A DNA stretch of 64,000 nt from Flavobacterium sp. 1 (GCF_002797935.1 NZ_PGER01000001.1:4278001-4342000); one strand, 5' to 3'; shown: positions 42,897 through 52,376, counted from the stretch's first letter. The notes: generated by a model from the letters alone, not told the origin. A program made the numbers and translations.

Positions 42897-43466
42897 TTTT
42901 TTTACAAAAGTCTTCACCAATTGATACGCTTCTTCAAGTGCAACAGGCAAATCATAGTTTTTGATAATCACGTCAAATTGCGGTGCAGTAGCCAATTCTA
43001 CAGAAGCTTTTGCAATTCGCATATTGATTTTGTCTTCACTTTCGGTGGAGCGTTCTTTCAGTCTTCTTTTGAGTTCATCTACGCTTGGAGGTTTTACAAA
43101 AACAGCCAAAGTTTCCTCAGGAAATTTATGTTTAATACGCAAACCGCCCGCAACATCAATGTCAAAAATTACGTTTTTGCCGAGCGCCCAAATGCGTTCT
43201 ACTTCGCTTTTTAGCGTTCCATAGAAATTGTCGCGATAGACTTCTTCCCATTCTACAAAATCTTCTGCTTTGATGTGATTTTTAAACTCTTTTAAGGACA
43301 TAAAGTAATAATCCTTTCCGCTTATTTCTTCACCACGAGCTTCACGCGTTGCTGCTGATATGGAAAACTCCAGATTCAAATCTTCTTTTCCTAATAAATG
43401 TCTAACTATAGTGGTTTTCCCAGATCCCGATGGTGCTGAGAATACGATTAATTTTCCTTTTTTCAT
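42894..43466 (-). CDS. gmk: Guanylate kinase
   Basis: A 190-residue GMP kinase. P-loop FSAPSGSGKTTI is at residues 8-19, the GMP-binding region SISAATREARGEEISGKDYYF and FVEWEEVYRDNFYGT follow, and IFDIDVAGGLRIKHKFPEE is conserved. The last codon and stop lie in the right arm of the 31-bp repeat, so insertion of the repeat may have set its C-terminus (ending KTFVKK, still normal). Confidence 0.95.
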   Translation of the reverse strand: MKKGKLIVFSAPSGSGKTTIVRHLLGKEDLNLEFSISAATREARGEEISGKDYYFMSLKEFKNHIKAEDFVEWEEVYRDNFYGTLKSEVERIWALGKNVIFDIDVAGGLRIKHKFPEETLAVFVKPPSVDELKRRLKERSTESEDKINMRIAKASVELATAPQFDVIIKNYDLPVALEEAYQLVKTFVKK

Positions 43467-43475
43467 TGTATTGCA

Positions 43476-44353
43476 CTATTTTATAAGTCTTATGGATTCA
43501 GTATCAATTGTGATGGTTTTACTAATTTCTTTATCGTCACTTGAATCTGTAATTTTATATTGGAGTATTTTTTTATTGTTTTCTTGTAAATTTTCTGAAT
43601 TAATAAATCCTCTACAATTTTCTATTTCTATTTCTTCAAATTGAATTAACTCATTTTTATTATTAATTACTAAAATTATATAACCGAAATCTGTTGCTCC
43701 GCCACACATACCTTGAATGTTTGGATTTCCGGATTGTTCATATTTTAATAATAACCGTGTTTCTGAAGTAGATATTTTCTTTGAAATAATTTCTAAGTCC
43801 TTGTAATCTAAGTGATAATTTGAAAGGTTAATTATAGAACTGCCTATTTTTAAAAACTTAAAATCTTCGAAAACATAGATGTCTTCTAATTCATTATTAA
43901 TAGTTATTTTTAGATTTTTGGCGTTGTTTGACCATGTATTATTCTCTTTAGGATTATTTGAAATAAAGATTTTTTCATTATAATTTTTGAAAGTTTCAAT
44001 TTCATCTAATTTGTCCCAAACAACTCCTGAAAAATCAAAATTTAATATTTTTTTTTCAAAAATTTCATCTGTAGTATTAAATAATGTCAACCCTGTCATT
44101 GGGTTAAAAACACCAACTAGAGGAATATTTTTTTTACTTTATTATAGTAATACCATCCTTTAACTGAAAATACATATAAATGATCCTCTGAAAAATTTTC
44201 AACTTTTAAATAAATAGTAATATCATATTTATCATCAATCGAACCGTAAAAAATTCTATCATTAGTTCTGAAGCTTTCAATTGAAATGTTTTTTTGTTGT
44301 GAAAAACAAGTTAGTGTTGTTAGAAAAAAGAATAGTAAAATATTTTTTTTCAT
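43476..44353 (-). pseudogene. Exported hypothetical protein interrupted by a one-base frameshift
   Basis: Two frames join into one protein of about 292 residues. The first (from ATG 44353) has a signal peptide (ILLFFFLTTLTCFSQ) and ends KVKKIFL at 44117. Shifting at the A8 run (44128-44135) gives KVKKNIPLVGVFNPMTGLTLFNTTDE, which runs without a stop to 43476. The join is at A-AAA-AAA, so a missing A, slippage or a read error are all possible. The family is not recognised. It lies between yicC and gmk. Confidence 0.8.
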
Positions 44354-44369
44354 CCCAATAAATTTTAAA

Positions 44370-45230
44370 TTACAAAACATTCAACACTTGTTCCTTAATT
44401 TTTTCCAATTCATCTTTCATCTGAACCACTAATTTTTGCATTTGAGCATGATTCGCTTTGGAACCCATAGTGTTGATTTCACGTCCCATTTCCTGAGTGA
44501 TGAAACCTAGTTTTCTGCCGTTGGCTTCCGTTCCATTGATGGTTTCCAAGAAGTAATCCAAATGGTTGGTCAAACGCACTTTCTCTTCGGTGATGTCCAG
44601 TTTTTCGAGGTAATAGATTAATTCCTGCTCAAAACGATTTTCATCAACGTTTACTTTCAATTCTGCAATGGCAGTCTGCAGACGGTCTTTTATCGCCTGA
44701 ACACGCTCTGGATCCAGTGCCAAAGCTTCATTCATGTATTGACGAATGTTCCCGATACGCAATTGAAATTCATTTTCGAGAGATTGTCCTTCGTCTCTAC
44801 GAAAATTCAAAATATTTTGTAACGCTTCTTCGATGGCAGTTTGGATTTGAACCCAGTCATTTTCGTCGATTTCTTCGCGCTCTATTTTCATGGTGTCCGG
44901 CATACGCACGGCCATTTTCATCAATTCAGTTTCATCGGCATCGGCATAGACTTCTCTTAATTGTTTGATGTAGGCTTTCACGATAGGCACATTGACTTTG
45001 GTTGAAGTTTGTTCTGCGGTACTTTCGATAAAAATAGAAAAATCAACTTTGCCTCTCTCTAGTTTCAAAGCGATTTGGTTGCGTAAACCCAGTTCCATTT
45101 CGCGATAAAGAGAAGGCATTCGTACATTTAAATCTAAACCTTTACTGTTTAAAGATTTTACTTCCACTGTAATTTTTTTGGATGGTAATTGCAAAGTAGC
45201 TTTACCAAATCCAGTCATCGATTGTATCAT
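44370..45230 (-). CDS. yicC: YicC/YloC-family endoribonuclease
   Basis: A 286-residue YicC protein, a family shown to have endoribonuclease activity. The opening MIQSMTGFGKATLQLPSKKITVEVKSLNSKGLDLNVRMP and the closing GFITQEMGREINTMGSKANHAQMQKLVVQMKDELEKIKEQVLNVL are diagnostic, including the conserved Arg-Glu-Ile-Asn-Thr. It heads the yicC-gmk-nadD group. Confidence 0.95.
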   Translation of the reverse strand: MIQSMTGFGKATLQLPSKKITVEVKSLNSKGLDLNVRMPSLYREMELGLRNQIALKLERGKVDFSIFIESTAEQTSTKVNVPIVKAYIKQLREVYADADETELMKMAVRMPDTMKIEREEIDENDWVQIQTAIEEALQNILNFRRDEGQSLENEFQLRIGNIRQYMNEALALDPERVQAIKDRLQTAIAELKVNVDENRFEQELIYYLEKLDITEEKVRLTNHLDYFLETINGTEANGRKLGFITQEMGREINTMGSKANHAQMQKLVVQMKDELEKIKEQVLNVL

Positions 45231-45385
45231 ATATTTTTCTAAAAGTGTTCAAAGATAATAAAAAAGCGTTCAGTGGTCAGCTTTTAGTATTCTGTGTCAA
45301 GGTTTAGGCAGTTTTTAATAATCCAGTTTTAGATTTTATCATTTTCAAAAGAATAATAATAAATATCTCATTAATGTTTTTGATA

Positions 45386-45736
45386 TTAACCCAACGCTTT
45401 CATTACTTGAAGAATGTTTTGTTGTGTATTGCCAATGTATATTTTGTCATTGATAATAAAAACGGGACGGCTCAGGAAAGTATAATGTTCTAAGATGTAT
45501 TTTTTATAATCATTTTCGGTGAGGGATTTGTTTTTTAAATCCATCGATTTATACAATTGCGCTTTTTTGCTGAACAAAGCTTCATAACTTCCAGAAAGTC
45601 GATACATTTCCTCAAGTTCTTCAACAGTAATAGGATTTTGCTTGATGTCATGAAAAGCCAAATCATGGTCTTCTGGAAGTGATTTTATTATTTTTCGGCA
45701 AGTGTCGCAAGTTGCGAGGTAGTATATTTTGTTCAT
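45386..45736 (-). CDS. ArsC/Spx-family protein
   Basis: A 116-residue thioredoxin-fold protein of the arsenate-reductase/YffB group. I start at 45736 (MNKIYYLATCDTCRKI); an upstream ATG adds eight residues. CDTC is the active-site-like pair, SRPVFIINDKIYIGN is the conserved end. Flavobacterial relatives are annotated as arsenate reductase, but the resistance role is not established here. Confidence 0.85.
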   Translation of the reverse strand: MNKIYYLATCDTCRKIIKSLPEDHDLAFHDIKQNPITVEELEEMYRLSGSYEALFSKKAQLYKSMDLKNKSLTENDYKKYILEHYTFLSRPVFIINDKIYIGNTQQNILQVMKALG

Positions 45737-45811
45737 TATTTTTCTATTTTCTAAATGCAAAGGAAATCATTTGACATTTAAAATGTTTATTTTTATGCAA
45801 AAATTAAAAAC

Positions 45812-46267
45812 ATGAAAGATACGTTTGAAGTTAACAGCACCAGCCGAAAAATGCTAAATGCTTATTTTGAAAATTACACATTAGAACAATTAAATAAAAT
45901 TCCCGAAGGATTTGATAATAATTTAATTTGGAATATTGGGCATGTTGTTGTGACACAGCAAGTTTTAGTTTATAAATTATCAGGATTGCCAATGATGGTT
46001 TCGGATGAAATGGTGGAGAAATACAGAAAAGGAACGAAGCCAGAACAGGATGTAACCCAAGAAGAGGCAGATGAGATAAAAGAATTATTGTTTGATACGC
46101 TGCATAAATTGGAAGTAGATTACAACAATGGCATTTTTGTAAATTACCAAGAATATCCAACATCTACAGGATATATTTTGAAAAGTGCTGTAGGAGCTAT
46201 AGAGTTCAATAATTTTCACGAAGGGCTTCATATTGGAATCATGATGAGCATCAGAAAGTTTGTATAA
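45812..46267 (+). CDS. DinB-family putative metalloenzyme
   Basis: A 151-residue DinB-like four-helix protein. Metal-ligand His are visible in LIWNIGHVVVTQQ near residue 47 and in NFHEGLHIGIMMSIRK near residue 137. Such proteins bind nickel or zinc and may act as thiol-dependent transferases. It is divergent from the ArsC-like gene and 71 bp before the trans-sulfuration gene. Confidence 0.85.
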   Translation: MKDTFEVNSTSRKMLNAYFENYTLEQLNKIPEGFDNNLIWNIGHVVVTQQVLVYKLSGLPMMVSDEMVEKYRKGTKPEQDVTQEEADEIKELLFDTLHKLEVDYNNGIFVNYQEYPTSTGYILKSAVGAIEFNNFHEGLHIGIMMSIRKFV

Positions 46268-46338
46268 AGTTGATTATTAGTTAAATAAAAGCAAAGCGGT
46301 AATTTAGACAGAAGCAAAAAGAATCTAAAAAAGATAAA

Positions 46339-47484
46339 ATGAAATTCAATACCAAAGTCATTCATGGAGGTCAGCATCATGATCCAAGTACAGGCGCAGT
46401 AATGCCTCCAGTTTACCAAACTTCTACATTTGTGCAGACAAGTCCAGGAAAACCTTTAAACCCAGATTATGAATACAGCAGAGCGGCAAATCCAACACGT
46501 ACGGCTCTGGAAAATGCATTGGCTAGTATCGAGAATGGAACACGAGGATTGGCTTTTTCGTCAGGACTTGCAGCTACCGATTGTATTTTAAGGTCGTTTA
46601 AAGCAGGTGATGAAATCATTGCCATGGACGATTTATATGGCGGAACCTATCGGATGTTTACCCGTATTTATAAAGACAGCGGAATCGTATTTCATTTTGT
46701 AGACATGAATAATTTGGATAAATTCAAGTCGCTGATTAATGAAAAAACTAAATTGGTTTGGGTAGAAACGCCTACGAATCCTTTAATGAAATTGGCCGAT
46801 ATTCAGGAAATTGCCAAAATAACCAAAGCTAATAATATTCTTTTTGCTGTAGATAATACGTTTGCAACGCCTTATCTGCAAAAACCGCTGGATTTAGGAG
46901 CTGATATTGTAATGCATTCGGCCACCAAATATTTGGGAGGACATTCGGATGTAATTGCGGGCGCTTTAATCGTAAAAGACGAAGCTCTTGGTGATCAATT
47001 GTATTTTCAGCAATTTGCTACAGGAGCAACTCTTGGACCAATGGACAGTTTTTTGGTATTGAGAGGAATAAAAACGCTGTCTTTGCGTGTGCAGAGACAT
47101 TGCGAAAATGGAACCAAAGTTGTCGAATTCTTGAACAATCATCCCAAAATAAAAACAGTTTATTATCCTGGTTTACCGAGTCATCCGTATCACGAAATTG
47201 CCAAAAAGCAGATGAGTGGTTTTGGCGGAATGGTTTCTTTCACTTTTGCTTCAGGCAAAAAAGAAGATGCAATCGATTTTCTTGAAAAGCTAAAAGTTTT
47301 TACCCTTGCAGAATCTTTAGGAGGCGTAGAATCATTAGCCAATCATCCAGCATTAATGACGCATGCATCCATTCCTGAGGGTAAACGAAAAGAAGTCGGA
47401 ATCACTGATGATTTAGTTCGTCTGAGCGTAGGGATTGAAGACGCCGAAGATTTAATAGCCGACTTACAGCAGGCATTAGCATAA
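46339..47484 (+). CDS. Cystathionine gamma-synthase/lyase-family PLP enzyme
   Basis: A 381-residue Cys/Met-metabolism enzyme. PLP-Lys lies in MHSATKYLGGHSDVIAG, with YSRAANPTRTALE near residue 50, AFSSGLAATDCIL and VDNTFATPYLQ. The C-terminal LAESLGGVESLANHPALMTHASIPEGKRKEVGI is standard. The family contains synthases and lyases that cannot be separated by eye. A 14-bp stem terminator follows. Confidence 0.93.
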   Translation: MKFNTKVIHGGQHHDPSTGAVMPPVYQTSTFVQTSPGKPLNPDYEYSRAANPTRTALENALASIENGTRGLAFSSGLAATDCILRSFKAGDEIIAMDDLYGGTYRMFTRIYKDSGIVFHFVDMNNLDKFKSLINEKTKLVWVETPTNPLMKLADIQEIAKITKANNILFAVDNTFATPYLQKPLDLGADIVMHSATKYLGGHSDVIAGALIVKDEALGDQLYFQQFATGATLGPMDSFLVLRGIKTLSLRVQRHCENGTKVVEFLNNHPKIKTVYYPGLPSHPYHEIAKKQMSGFGGMVSFTFASGKKEDAIDFLEKLKVFTLAESLGGVESLANHPALMTHASIPEGKRKEVGITDDLVRLSVGIEDAEDLIADLQQALA

Positions 47485-47488
47485 AACT

Positions 47489-47523
47489 AAAAAATCCAAC
47501 TTGATTATAAAGTTGGATTTTTT
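47489..47523. terminator. Terminator after the trans-sulfuration gene
   Basis: Perfect 14-bp stem (47489-47502 and 47510-47523), 7-nt loop, T run; also usable by the convergent gene 47543-48328. Confidence 0.9.
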
Positions 47524-47542
47524 TATGTAAAAAGTATTTCTC

Positions 47543-48328
47543 TTAATTGTTCAGATATAGAATATATCCAAATCCGATAAAAGTCAGCCAGTCATTATTT
47601 TTGTTTTCTGTAAACAATTCTCGATTAGGATTAAGACCGTCAACCCAATCCGAATTGAAATATTGAGCTCTAATGTCAAATACAAGATCAGACATTGGAG
47701 TCAGTTTATAGCGGGTTCCAATATTTAAAACTCCAGAAAAAACCATTTTACTTTCGTTAGAAAACCCATAAGGATGTCCGTCTGAAGGGACTAAATATTT
47801 TGGATGGGTGGTGTTTGTATTTCCAAGTTCACCTAATTCAGAAGTTGCAGTAGCAGTATAAAAATTGACTTGCGGACCCAAAGCTATATATGGCGCAAAA
47901 CTTCCTATTGTTCTCTCAAAATCGTGAATATGTACAAAGCTGTATTCAAGCTGGAAACCCAAATTAACCAATTGAGTTGAACCCCGCATTGCTTTCAGCT
48001 GTTTCGATGGAATTGTGTTTTTTTCAGTCCATTTTCCATAATGCTGTAAATTGGTTTTACTATAGGAAAACTCATTTCTTATTTTGAAATGTTCTGCGAA
48101 ATAGTCATTTACAAAGTCAGTATAGGAGAAATTCATATAGTCGACAAATGCAATTTGAAGCCCCATATTGTTTAAATTGGTTTGTGTATCGTTACGCTGT
48201 CCATAATCAGAACGAAATTCAATCCGTCCAGCTATTACACCTAACTCATGGCTGATTCCTGCTTGCGAAAAAGAATTAAATGGCAAGCCAATTAATAAGA
48301 GTAATGCAATTATTTTTAGTTTAGTCAT
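47543..48328 (-). CDS. THC0290_0291-like outer-membrane protein
   Basis: A 261-residue exported protein: signal peptide ending NSFSQ, then GISHELGVIAGRIEFRSDYGQRND, NLNNMGLQIAFVDYMNF and a series of amphipathic strands ending YILYLNN, consistent with an outer-membrane beta barrel. The opening matches a flavobacterial family labelled THC0290_0291. Function unknown. Confidence 0.75.
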   Translation of the reverse strand: MTKLKIIALLLLIGLPFNSFSQAGISHELGVIAGRIEFRSDYGQRNDTQTNLNNMGLQIAFVDYMNFSYTDFVNDYFAEHFKIRNEFSYSKTNLQHYGKWTEKNTIPSKQLKAMRGSTQLVNLGFQLEYSFVHIHDFERTIGSFAPYIALGPQVNFYTATATSELGELGNTNTTHPKYLVPSDGHPYGFSNESKMVFSGVLNIGTRYKLTPMSDLVFDIRAQYFNSDWVDGLNPNRELFTENKNNDWLTFIGFGYILYLNN

Positions 48329-48575
48329 AAGTTCGAGGCATTTTAGTGACTGAGCAAAGATATGAAAAGCACTAAGATAGAATTTATTAAATTTAAAAAA
48401 TAAATAGCAATAAAATTAAATTTAAAATAAACAGCATATCTTTATAATCATTATCAATGCTATATCGATTTCGTAAAAACACTATCTCATGTATTGAATT
48501 TTTTATAAATGACTAATAAAAAGATAATTTTACTTAAATATGGTATAAAAAAAGTTAAAATATTTGAATAAGATG

Positions 48576-48583
48576 TATCTTTG
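48576..48583 (+). promoter_or_regulatory. -7 box for gdhA
   Basis: TATCTTTG followed by CAAAA, 45 bp before the ATG at 48629. The rest of the 48329-48628 gap is A/T-rich with no other gene seen. Confidence 0.55.
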
Positions 48584-48628
48584 CAAAACTAACGAAAGCG
48601 TTTATCAAACGCTTATAATTTATTAACC

Positions 48629-49972
48629 ATGTCACAAACTATTACAGATTTTATAGAATTGGTTGCCAAAAAAAATCCGAACGAACCGGAATTTATGCAG
48701 GCTGTTACAGAAGTTGCAGAAACAGTAATCCCTTTCATCGAAGAAAATAAAAAATATCAAAACAAAATGATCTTGGAAAGAATGGTCGAGTCAGATCGTA
48801 TCATTATGTTTCGGGTGGTTTGGACAGACGATAAAGGTGACACACAAGTAAATAGAGGATACCGTATTCAAATGAATTCGGCTATCGGGCCATATAAAGG
48901 AGGAATCCGTTTTCATCCTTCCGTAAATTTAAGTATTTTGAAGTTCTTGGCTTTTGAACAAACCTTCAAAAACAGTTTGACAACACTGCCAATGGGCGGC
49001 GGAAAAGGCGGAGCTGATTTTGATCCAAAAGGAAAATCAGATAACGAAGTAATGCGTTTTTGTCAAGCCTTCATGACTGAATTATCCAAGCATATTGGAG
49101 CTGATACCGATGTGCCTGCTGGAGATATTGGTGTTGGAGGAAGAGAAGTAGGATACATGTTTGGTCAGTTCAAAAGATTAAGAAACGAATTTACAGGAGT
49201 TTTAACAGGTAAAGGAATTTCTTTTGGAGGATCATTAATCCGTCCGGAAGCAACTGGATACGGAGATGTATATTTTGCACAAAGTATGCTGGCTACCAAA
49301 GGGGAAAGCTTTTCTGGGAAAACTGTTGTAATCTCTGGATCTGGAAACGTTGCACAATATGCAGCTGAAAAAGCAACTCAATTAGGAGGTAAAGTAGTAA
49401 CGCTATCAGATTCCGCTGGATATATCTATGATGCAGACGGAATTGATGCTGAAAAATTAGCTCATGTAATGTATATTAAAAATGAGTTAAGAGGAAGAAT
49501 CAGTGATTACACTGCTAAATATCCAAATGCTAAATTTGTAGCTGGTAAACGTCCTTGGGAAGTAAAATGTGATGTTGCCTTACCTTGTGCGACTCAAAAT
49601 GAGCTGAACGAAGACGAAGCAAAAACACTTGTTGCTAACGGATGTATCTGTGTTGCCGAAGGAGCAAACATGCCTTCAACACCAGAAGCAGTTCACGTTT
49701 TCCAAAAAGCTAAAATTTTATTTGCACCAGGAAAAGCTTCCAATGCGGGCGGCGTTGCCACTTCAGGACTTGAAATGTCACAAAACTCATTGCGTTTAAG
49801 CTGGACTTCTGAAGAAGTGGACGAAAGATTAAAAATGATCATGAAAGATATCCACGCCTCCTGTGTAAAATATGGCACCGATGCTACAGGTTTTACAGAC
49901 TACGTGAGAGGAGCCAACATCGCCGGATTTGTAAAAGTAGCCGATGCTATGCTTGCTCAAGGAGTGGTATAA
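48629..49972 (+). CDS. gdhA: NADP-type glutamate dehydrogenase
   Basis: A 447-residue hexameric glutamate dehydrogenase, the size of the NADP-dependent class. It makes glutamate from 2-oxoglutarate and ammonia. GYRIQMNSAIGPYKGGIRFHPSVN, PMGGGKGGADFDPKGKSDNE (active-site Lys), PAGDIGVGGREVGYMFGQ and VVISGSGNVAQYAAEKA (Rossmann) are all intact. Single-gene unit. Confidence 0.97.
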   Translation: MSQTITDFIELVAKKNPNEPEFMQAVTEVAETVIPFIEENKKYQNKMILERMVESDRIIMFRVVWTDDKGDTQVNRGYRIQMNSAIGPYKGGIRFHPSVNLSILKFLAFEQTFKNSLTTLPMGGGKGGADFDPKGKSDNEVMRFCQAFMTELSKHIGADTDVPAGDIGVGGREVGYMFGQFKRLRNEFTGVLTGKGISFGGSLIRPEATGYGDVYFAQSMLATKGESFSGKTVVISGSGNVAQYAAEKATQLGGKVVTLSDSAGYIYDADGIDAEKLAHVMYIKNELRGRISDYTAKYPNAKFVAGKRPWEVKCDVALPCATQNELNEDEAKTLVANGCICVAEGANMPSTPEAVHVFQKAKILFAPGKASNAGGVATSGLEMSQNSLRLSWTSEEVDERLKMIMKDIHASCVKYGTDATGFTDYVRGANIAGFVKVADAMLAQGVV

Positions 49973-50142
49973 AGATTTTAGATTTCTGATTAACGATTTC
50001 TGATTTCTGATTTTAAAGCAGGATTGACTAATCACCATTAAAATATAAAATGCCTTTTTTCTGTAAAGAGTAAAGGTGTTTTTTTTTGCTCATAGCGAAC
50101 TGAATTCAAAAATCGTTAATCATAAATCTGCAGTCTAAAATC
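49973..50142. repeat. Long intergenic inverted repeat (AGATTTTAGA...GATTAACGATTT)
   Basis: Left words (49973-50000) recur inverted at 50107-50142, with a 7-nt insertion in the right copy; about 100 nt of mixed sequence lies between, including a T8 run that could end gdhA transcripts. Confidence 0.6.
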
Positions 50143-50164
50143 TAAAGTTTTCTGGGCGAAACCC

Positions 50165-50269
50165 CATTATGAAAAGGGGGCTGATTTTAGATAACGCTTA
50201 TTCGCCCCCTTTCCATAATGCGGTCGGGCTATCTGGGCTACTTCGGTAGCTTCCGTCTATCCCTTTCGC
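50165..50269. other. Structured intergenic element with stable hairpins
   Basis: An inverted repeat of 17 bp, 16 paired (50165-50181, 50204-50220), flanks GGGGGC/GCCCCC. Directly after it is GCTAC-TTCG-GTAGC (50237-50250), a C(UUCG)G tetraloop stem, between CGGGCTATC and CTATCCC words. In an AT-rich genome this GC-rich folding block suggests a structured RNA or a dispersed repeat. The remaining 50270-50499 shows no convincing gene. Confidence 0.5.
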
Positions 50270-50499
50270 AGACACAACAGCTTCACGGGAAAAGAGACAT
50301 TTTTGTTTTTTCAAGACCAAAACCAGAATCACGCATTCAAAAAAACTTTCAGGAAATTGTAAGTATTATTCAATATATTTGGGAAGAATACAAGCAAGTT
50401 ATCTAGTAGTCAGTGTTCATCCTGTTTTGGGTGAATTTGTTATACTTTGTAGCGTGTATATAGAAGTTAGTGGCAATTTAACACCAGAAAACCATAGAA

Positions 50500-51153
50500 A
50501 TGACAGATAATAATGAAAAAAAGTACGGAAGAACTCTCTTTGATGTAATTGCAGAACATCCAAAGTGGACAGTTTATATTTTTGCAATCCTAGTTGTTAC
50601 AATTATTCTATTAGCATTTTTAAGGGTTCCCATTAAAATTGGTGATTTTGAAGTTGGTCAAAATAAATCTGTTATACATGACACAATATTAAAGACTAAA
50701 GTAGACACACTTTTTGTCGAAAAAAAAACTATAGTAAACAAACCAAATTTTAACGTTCCTAAACTTCAAAAAGAAAAATCTAAAAATATTATGTCTAGTA
50801 CACCAACAGGGCAAACAAATATTAATACAGGCACAAACAATGGAATTGTTGGTGACAATGGAACAATCAACAATAATGGCATTCAGCCTAGAAAAATAAC
50901 AGAACAGGATTTTGAAATATTTAAAAGTAATTACCCTGACAAAACAATTCAAATAAATTTTAGAATTTATGGAATGGCTGATGCAGAAATATACAATGTT
51001 AAAAAACAGATAATAACATTATTAAAATCAAATGGTTATAACAAAATAGAAGAGCCTTTTCTTGTTGTTATTGGGGTTGATCCTCCAAGCAGAATAACTG
51101 TGAACAAGACTTCAAATGGTGTAATTTTCGAAATACCACCAGCACAACAATAG
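50500..51153 (+). CDS. Membrane-anchored hypothetical protein
   Basis: A 217-residue protein of no recognised family. One membrane span near residues 24-43 (WTVYIFAILVVTIILLAFL) follows a short cytoplasmic start. A Lys/Thr-rich linker and an Asn/Thr/Gly low-complexity stretch (residues 100-130) precede a C-terminal domain of about 85 residues (ITEQDFEIFKSNYPD to EIPPAQQ). AT-rich, isolated and probably accessory. Confidence 0.65.
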   Translation: MTDNNEKKYGRTLFDVIAEHPKWTVYIFAILVVTIILLAFLRVPIKIGDFEVGQNKSVIHDTILKTKVDTLFVEKKTIVNKPNFNVPKLQKEKSKNIMSSTPTGQTNINTGTNNGIVGDNGTINNNGIQPRKITEQDFEIFKSNYPDKTIQINFRIYGMADAEIYNVKKQIITLLKSNGYNKIEEPFLVVIGVDPPSRITVNKTSNGVIFEIPPAQQ

Positions 51154-51286
51154 TTACACAATATAAACTGTCATTAACAGTTACAACGCATTTGGACAAC
51201 CGGCTTAATGAAAAGTTGGTTTTTTGGAAAGTAAATGTTAGTAGCTTTTTAGCCAAAAAATAAAGAAAACAGAAATAATAAAGATT

Positions 51287-52114
51287 ATGATTGCATTATA
51301 CATAAACTGGGATTTTGACTCAGAAATAATTAATATTTTCGGATTCCCATTAAAATATTATGGACTTTTATTTGCTTGTGGTTTACTTTTATGCATGTAC
51401 ATTCTTAAAGGAATTTTTAAAGAAGAAAACTTAAAAGACAGTGCACACGAAGCATTATTTGTTTACGGAATAATTGGAATTTTTGTCGGAGCCAGATTAG
51501 GGCATTGTTTATTTTATGACTTTGATTATTACTCAAAAAATCTATTGGAAATTATTCTGCCCATTAAAAAATCTTTAAATGGAGATTATAAATTTATCGG
51601 ATTTGCAGGCTTGGCAAGCCACGGCGGAACAGTTGGTCTGATTATTTCACTTTATCTATATTCGAAAAAATACAAAATAAAATATCTTAAAATCCTTGAT
51701 TTAATTGCAATTGTTGCGCCGCTTGGAGCCACATTTATAAGACTTGCGAACTTAATGAACTCTGAAATGATTGGTAATCCAACAACAATGCCCTGGGCAT
51801 TTATTTTTAAACGTATTGACAATATACCAAGACATCCAGCCCAGCTTTATGAAGCGGTCTCCTATTTTATAATTTTTATAATAATTTTCAGCATATACAA
51901 AACTAAAAACATAAAATTTGGAAATGGTTTTTACTTTGGTTTAGCAATAACTTTAATTTTCACAATGAGAATTTTAATTGAGTTTGTAAAAATAAATCAA
52001 GTAGAATTTGAAGAAGGAATGAAATTAAATATGGGGCAGATATTGAGTATTCCGTTTATAATAATTGGAATGTATTTTGTGTCAAAAAATCTAATAAAAA
52101 AAGAAGTAAACTAA
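51287..52114 (+). CDS. lgt: Prolipoprotein diacylglyceryl transferase
   Basis: A 275-residue inner-membrane Lgt with about seven spans; it attaches diacylglycerol to the lipobox Cys of prolipoproteins. Core motifs are GFAGLASHGGTVGLI (with the conserved His-Gly-Gly), FIRLANLMNSEMIGNPT and PRHPAQLYEAVSYF. It is unusually AT-rich and stands outside any housekeeping operon next to an accessory gene, so it may be an additional copy; the window cannot show another. Confidence 0.93.
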   Translation: MIALYINWDFDSEIINIFGFPLKYYGLLFACGLLLCMYILKGIFKEENLKDSAHEALFVYGIIGIFVGARLGHCLFYDFDYYSKNLLEIILPIKKSLNGDYKFIGFAGLASHGGTVGLIISLYLYSKKYKIKYLKILDLIAIVAPLGATFIRLANLMNSEMIGNPTTMPWAFIFKRIDNIPRHPAQLYEAVSYFIIFIIIFSIYKTKNIKFGNGFYFGLAITLIFTMRILIEFVKINQVEFEEGMKLNMGQILSIPFIIIGMYFVSKNLIKKEVN

Positions 52115-52133
52115 AAATCCCAATGCCAGCTTT

Positions 52134-52249
52134 TAGCCCCGATAGAAGCAAAAATCCTTGTGGACCGGGGTTCGGTTCACAAGATTACTTCACTATACTT
52201 TCATTTTCATAGGAGTTCAGTGAACTTCGTTTGTAGCGGATAGCGGGAC
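52134..52249 (+). other. Structured dispersed element downstream of lgt
   Basis: Starts TAGCCCCGATAGAAGC and ends TAGCGGATAGCGGGAC, outer words that I associate with a repeated flavobacterial intergenic element, though its Rfam class is not known to me (Flavo-1 is a candidate). Inside are a 10-bp stem (52157-52183, CTTGTGGACC with GGTTCACAAG, one G-T pair) and a palindrome AGTTCAGTGAACT (52214-52226). Lies at the 3' side of lgt. Confidence 0.45.
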
Positions 52250-52376
52250 GATGCTCACTGAAAACACCTATTCTTTCTGCTCCAAAAATTAATAATCGAG
52301 TTCAGGTTTTAAACCAATTTTAATTCATTTATCCTGAGAATTCCCATTCAAGAATCCCTAATTCTTTCCTTTGTGT

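Noticed and set aside
50218..50406. Reading frame of 62 residues after the structured element
   Set aside because: Its first third lies in the hairpin-rich element, and the rest shows no family pattern or ribosome-binding context; more likely chance or a short remnant.
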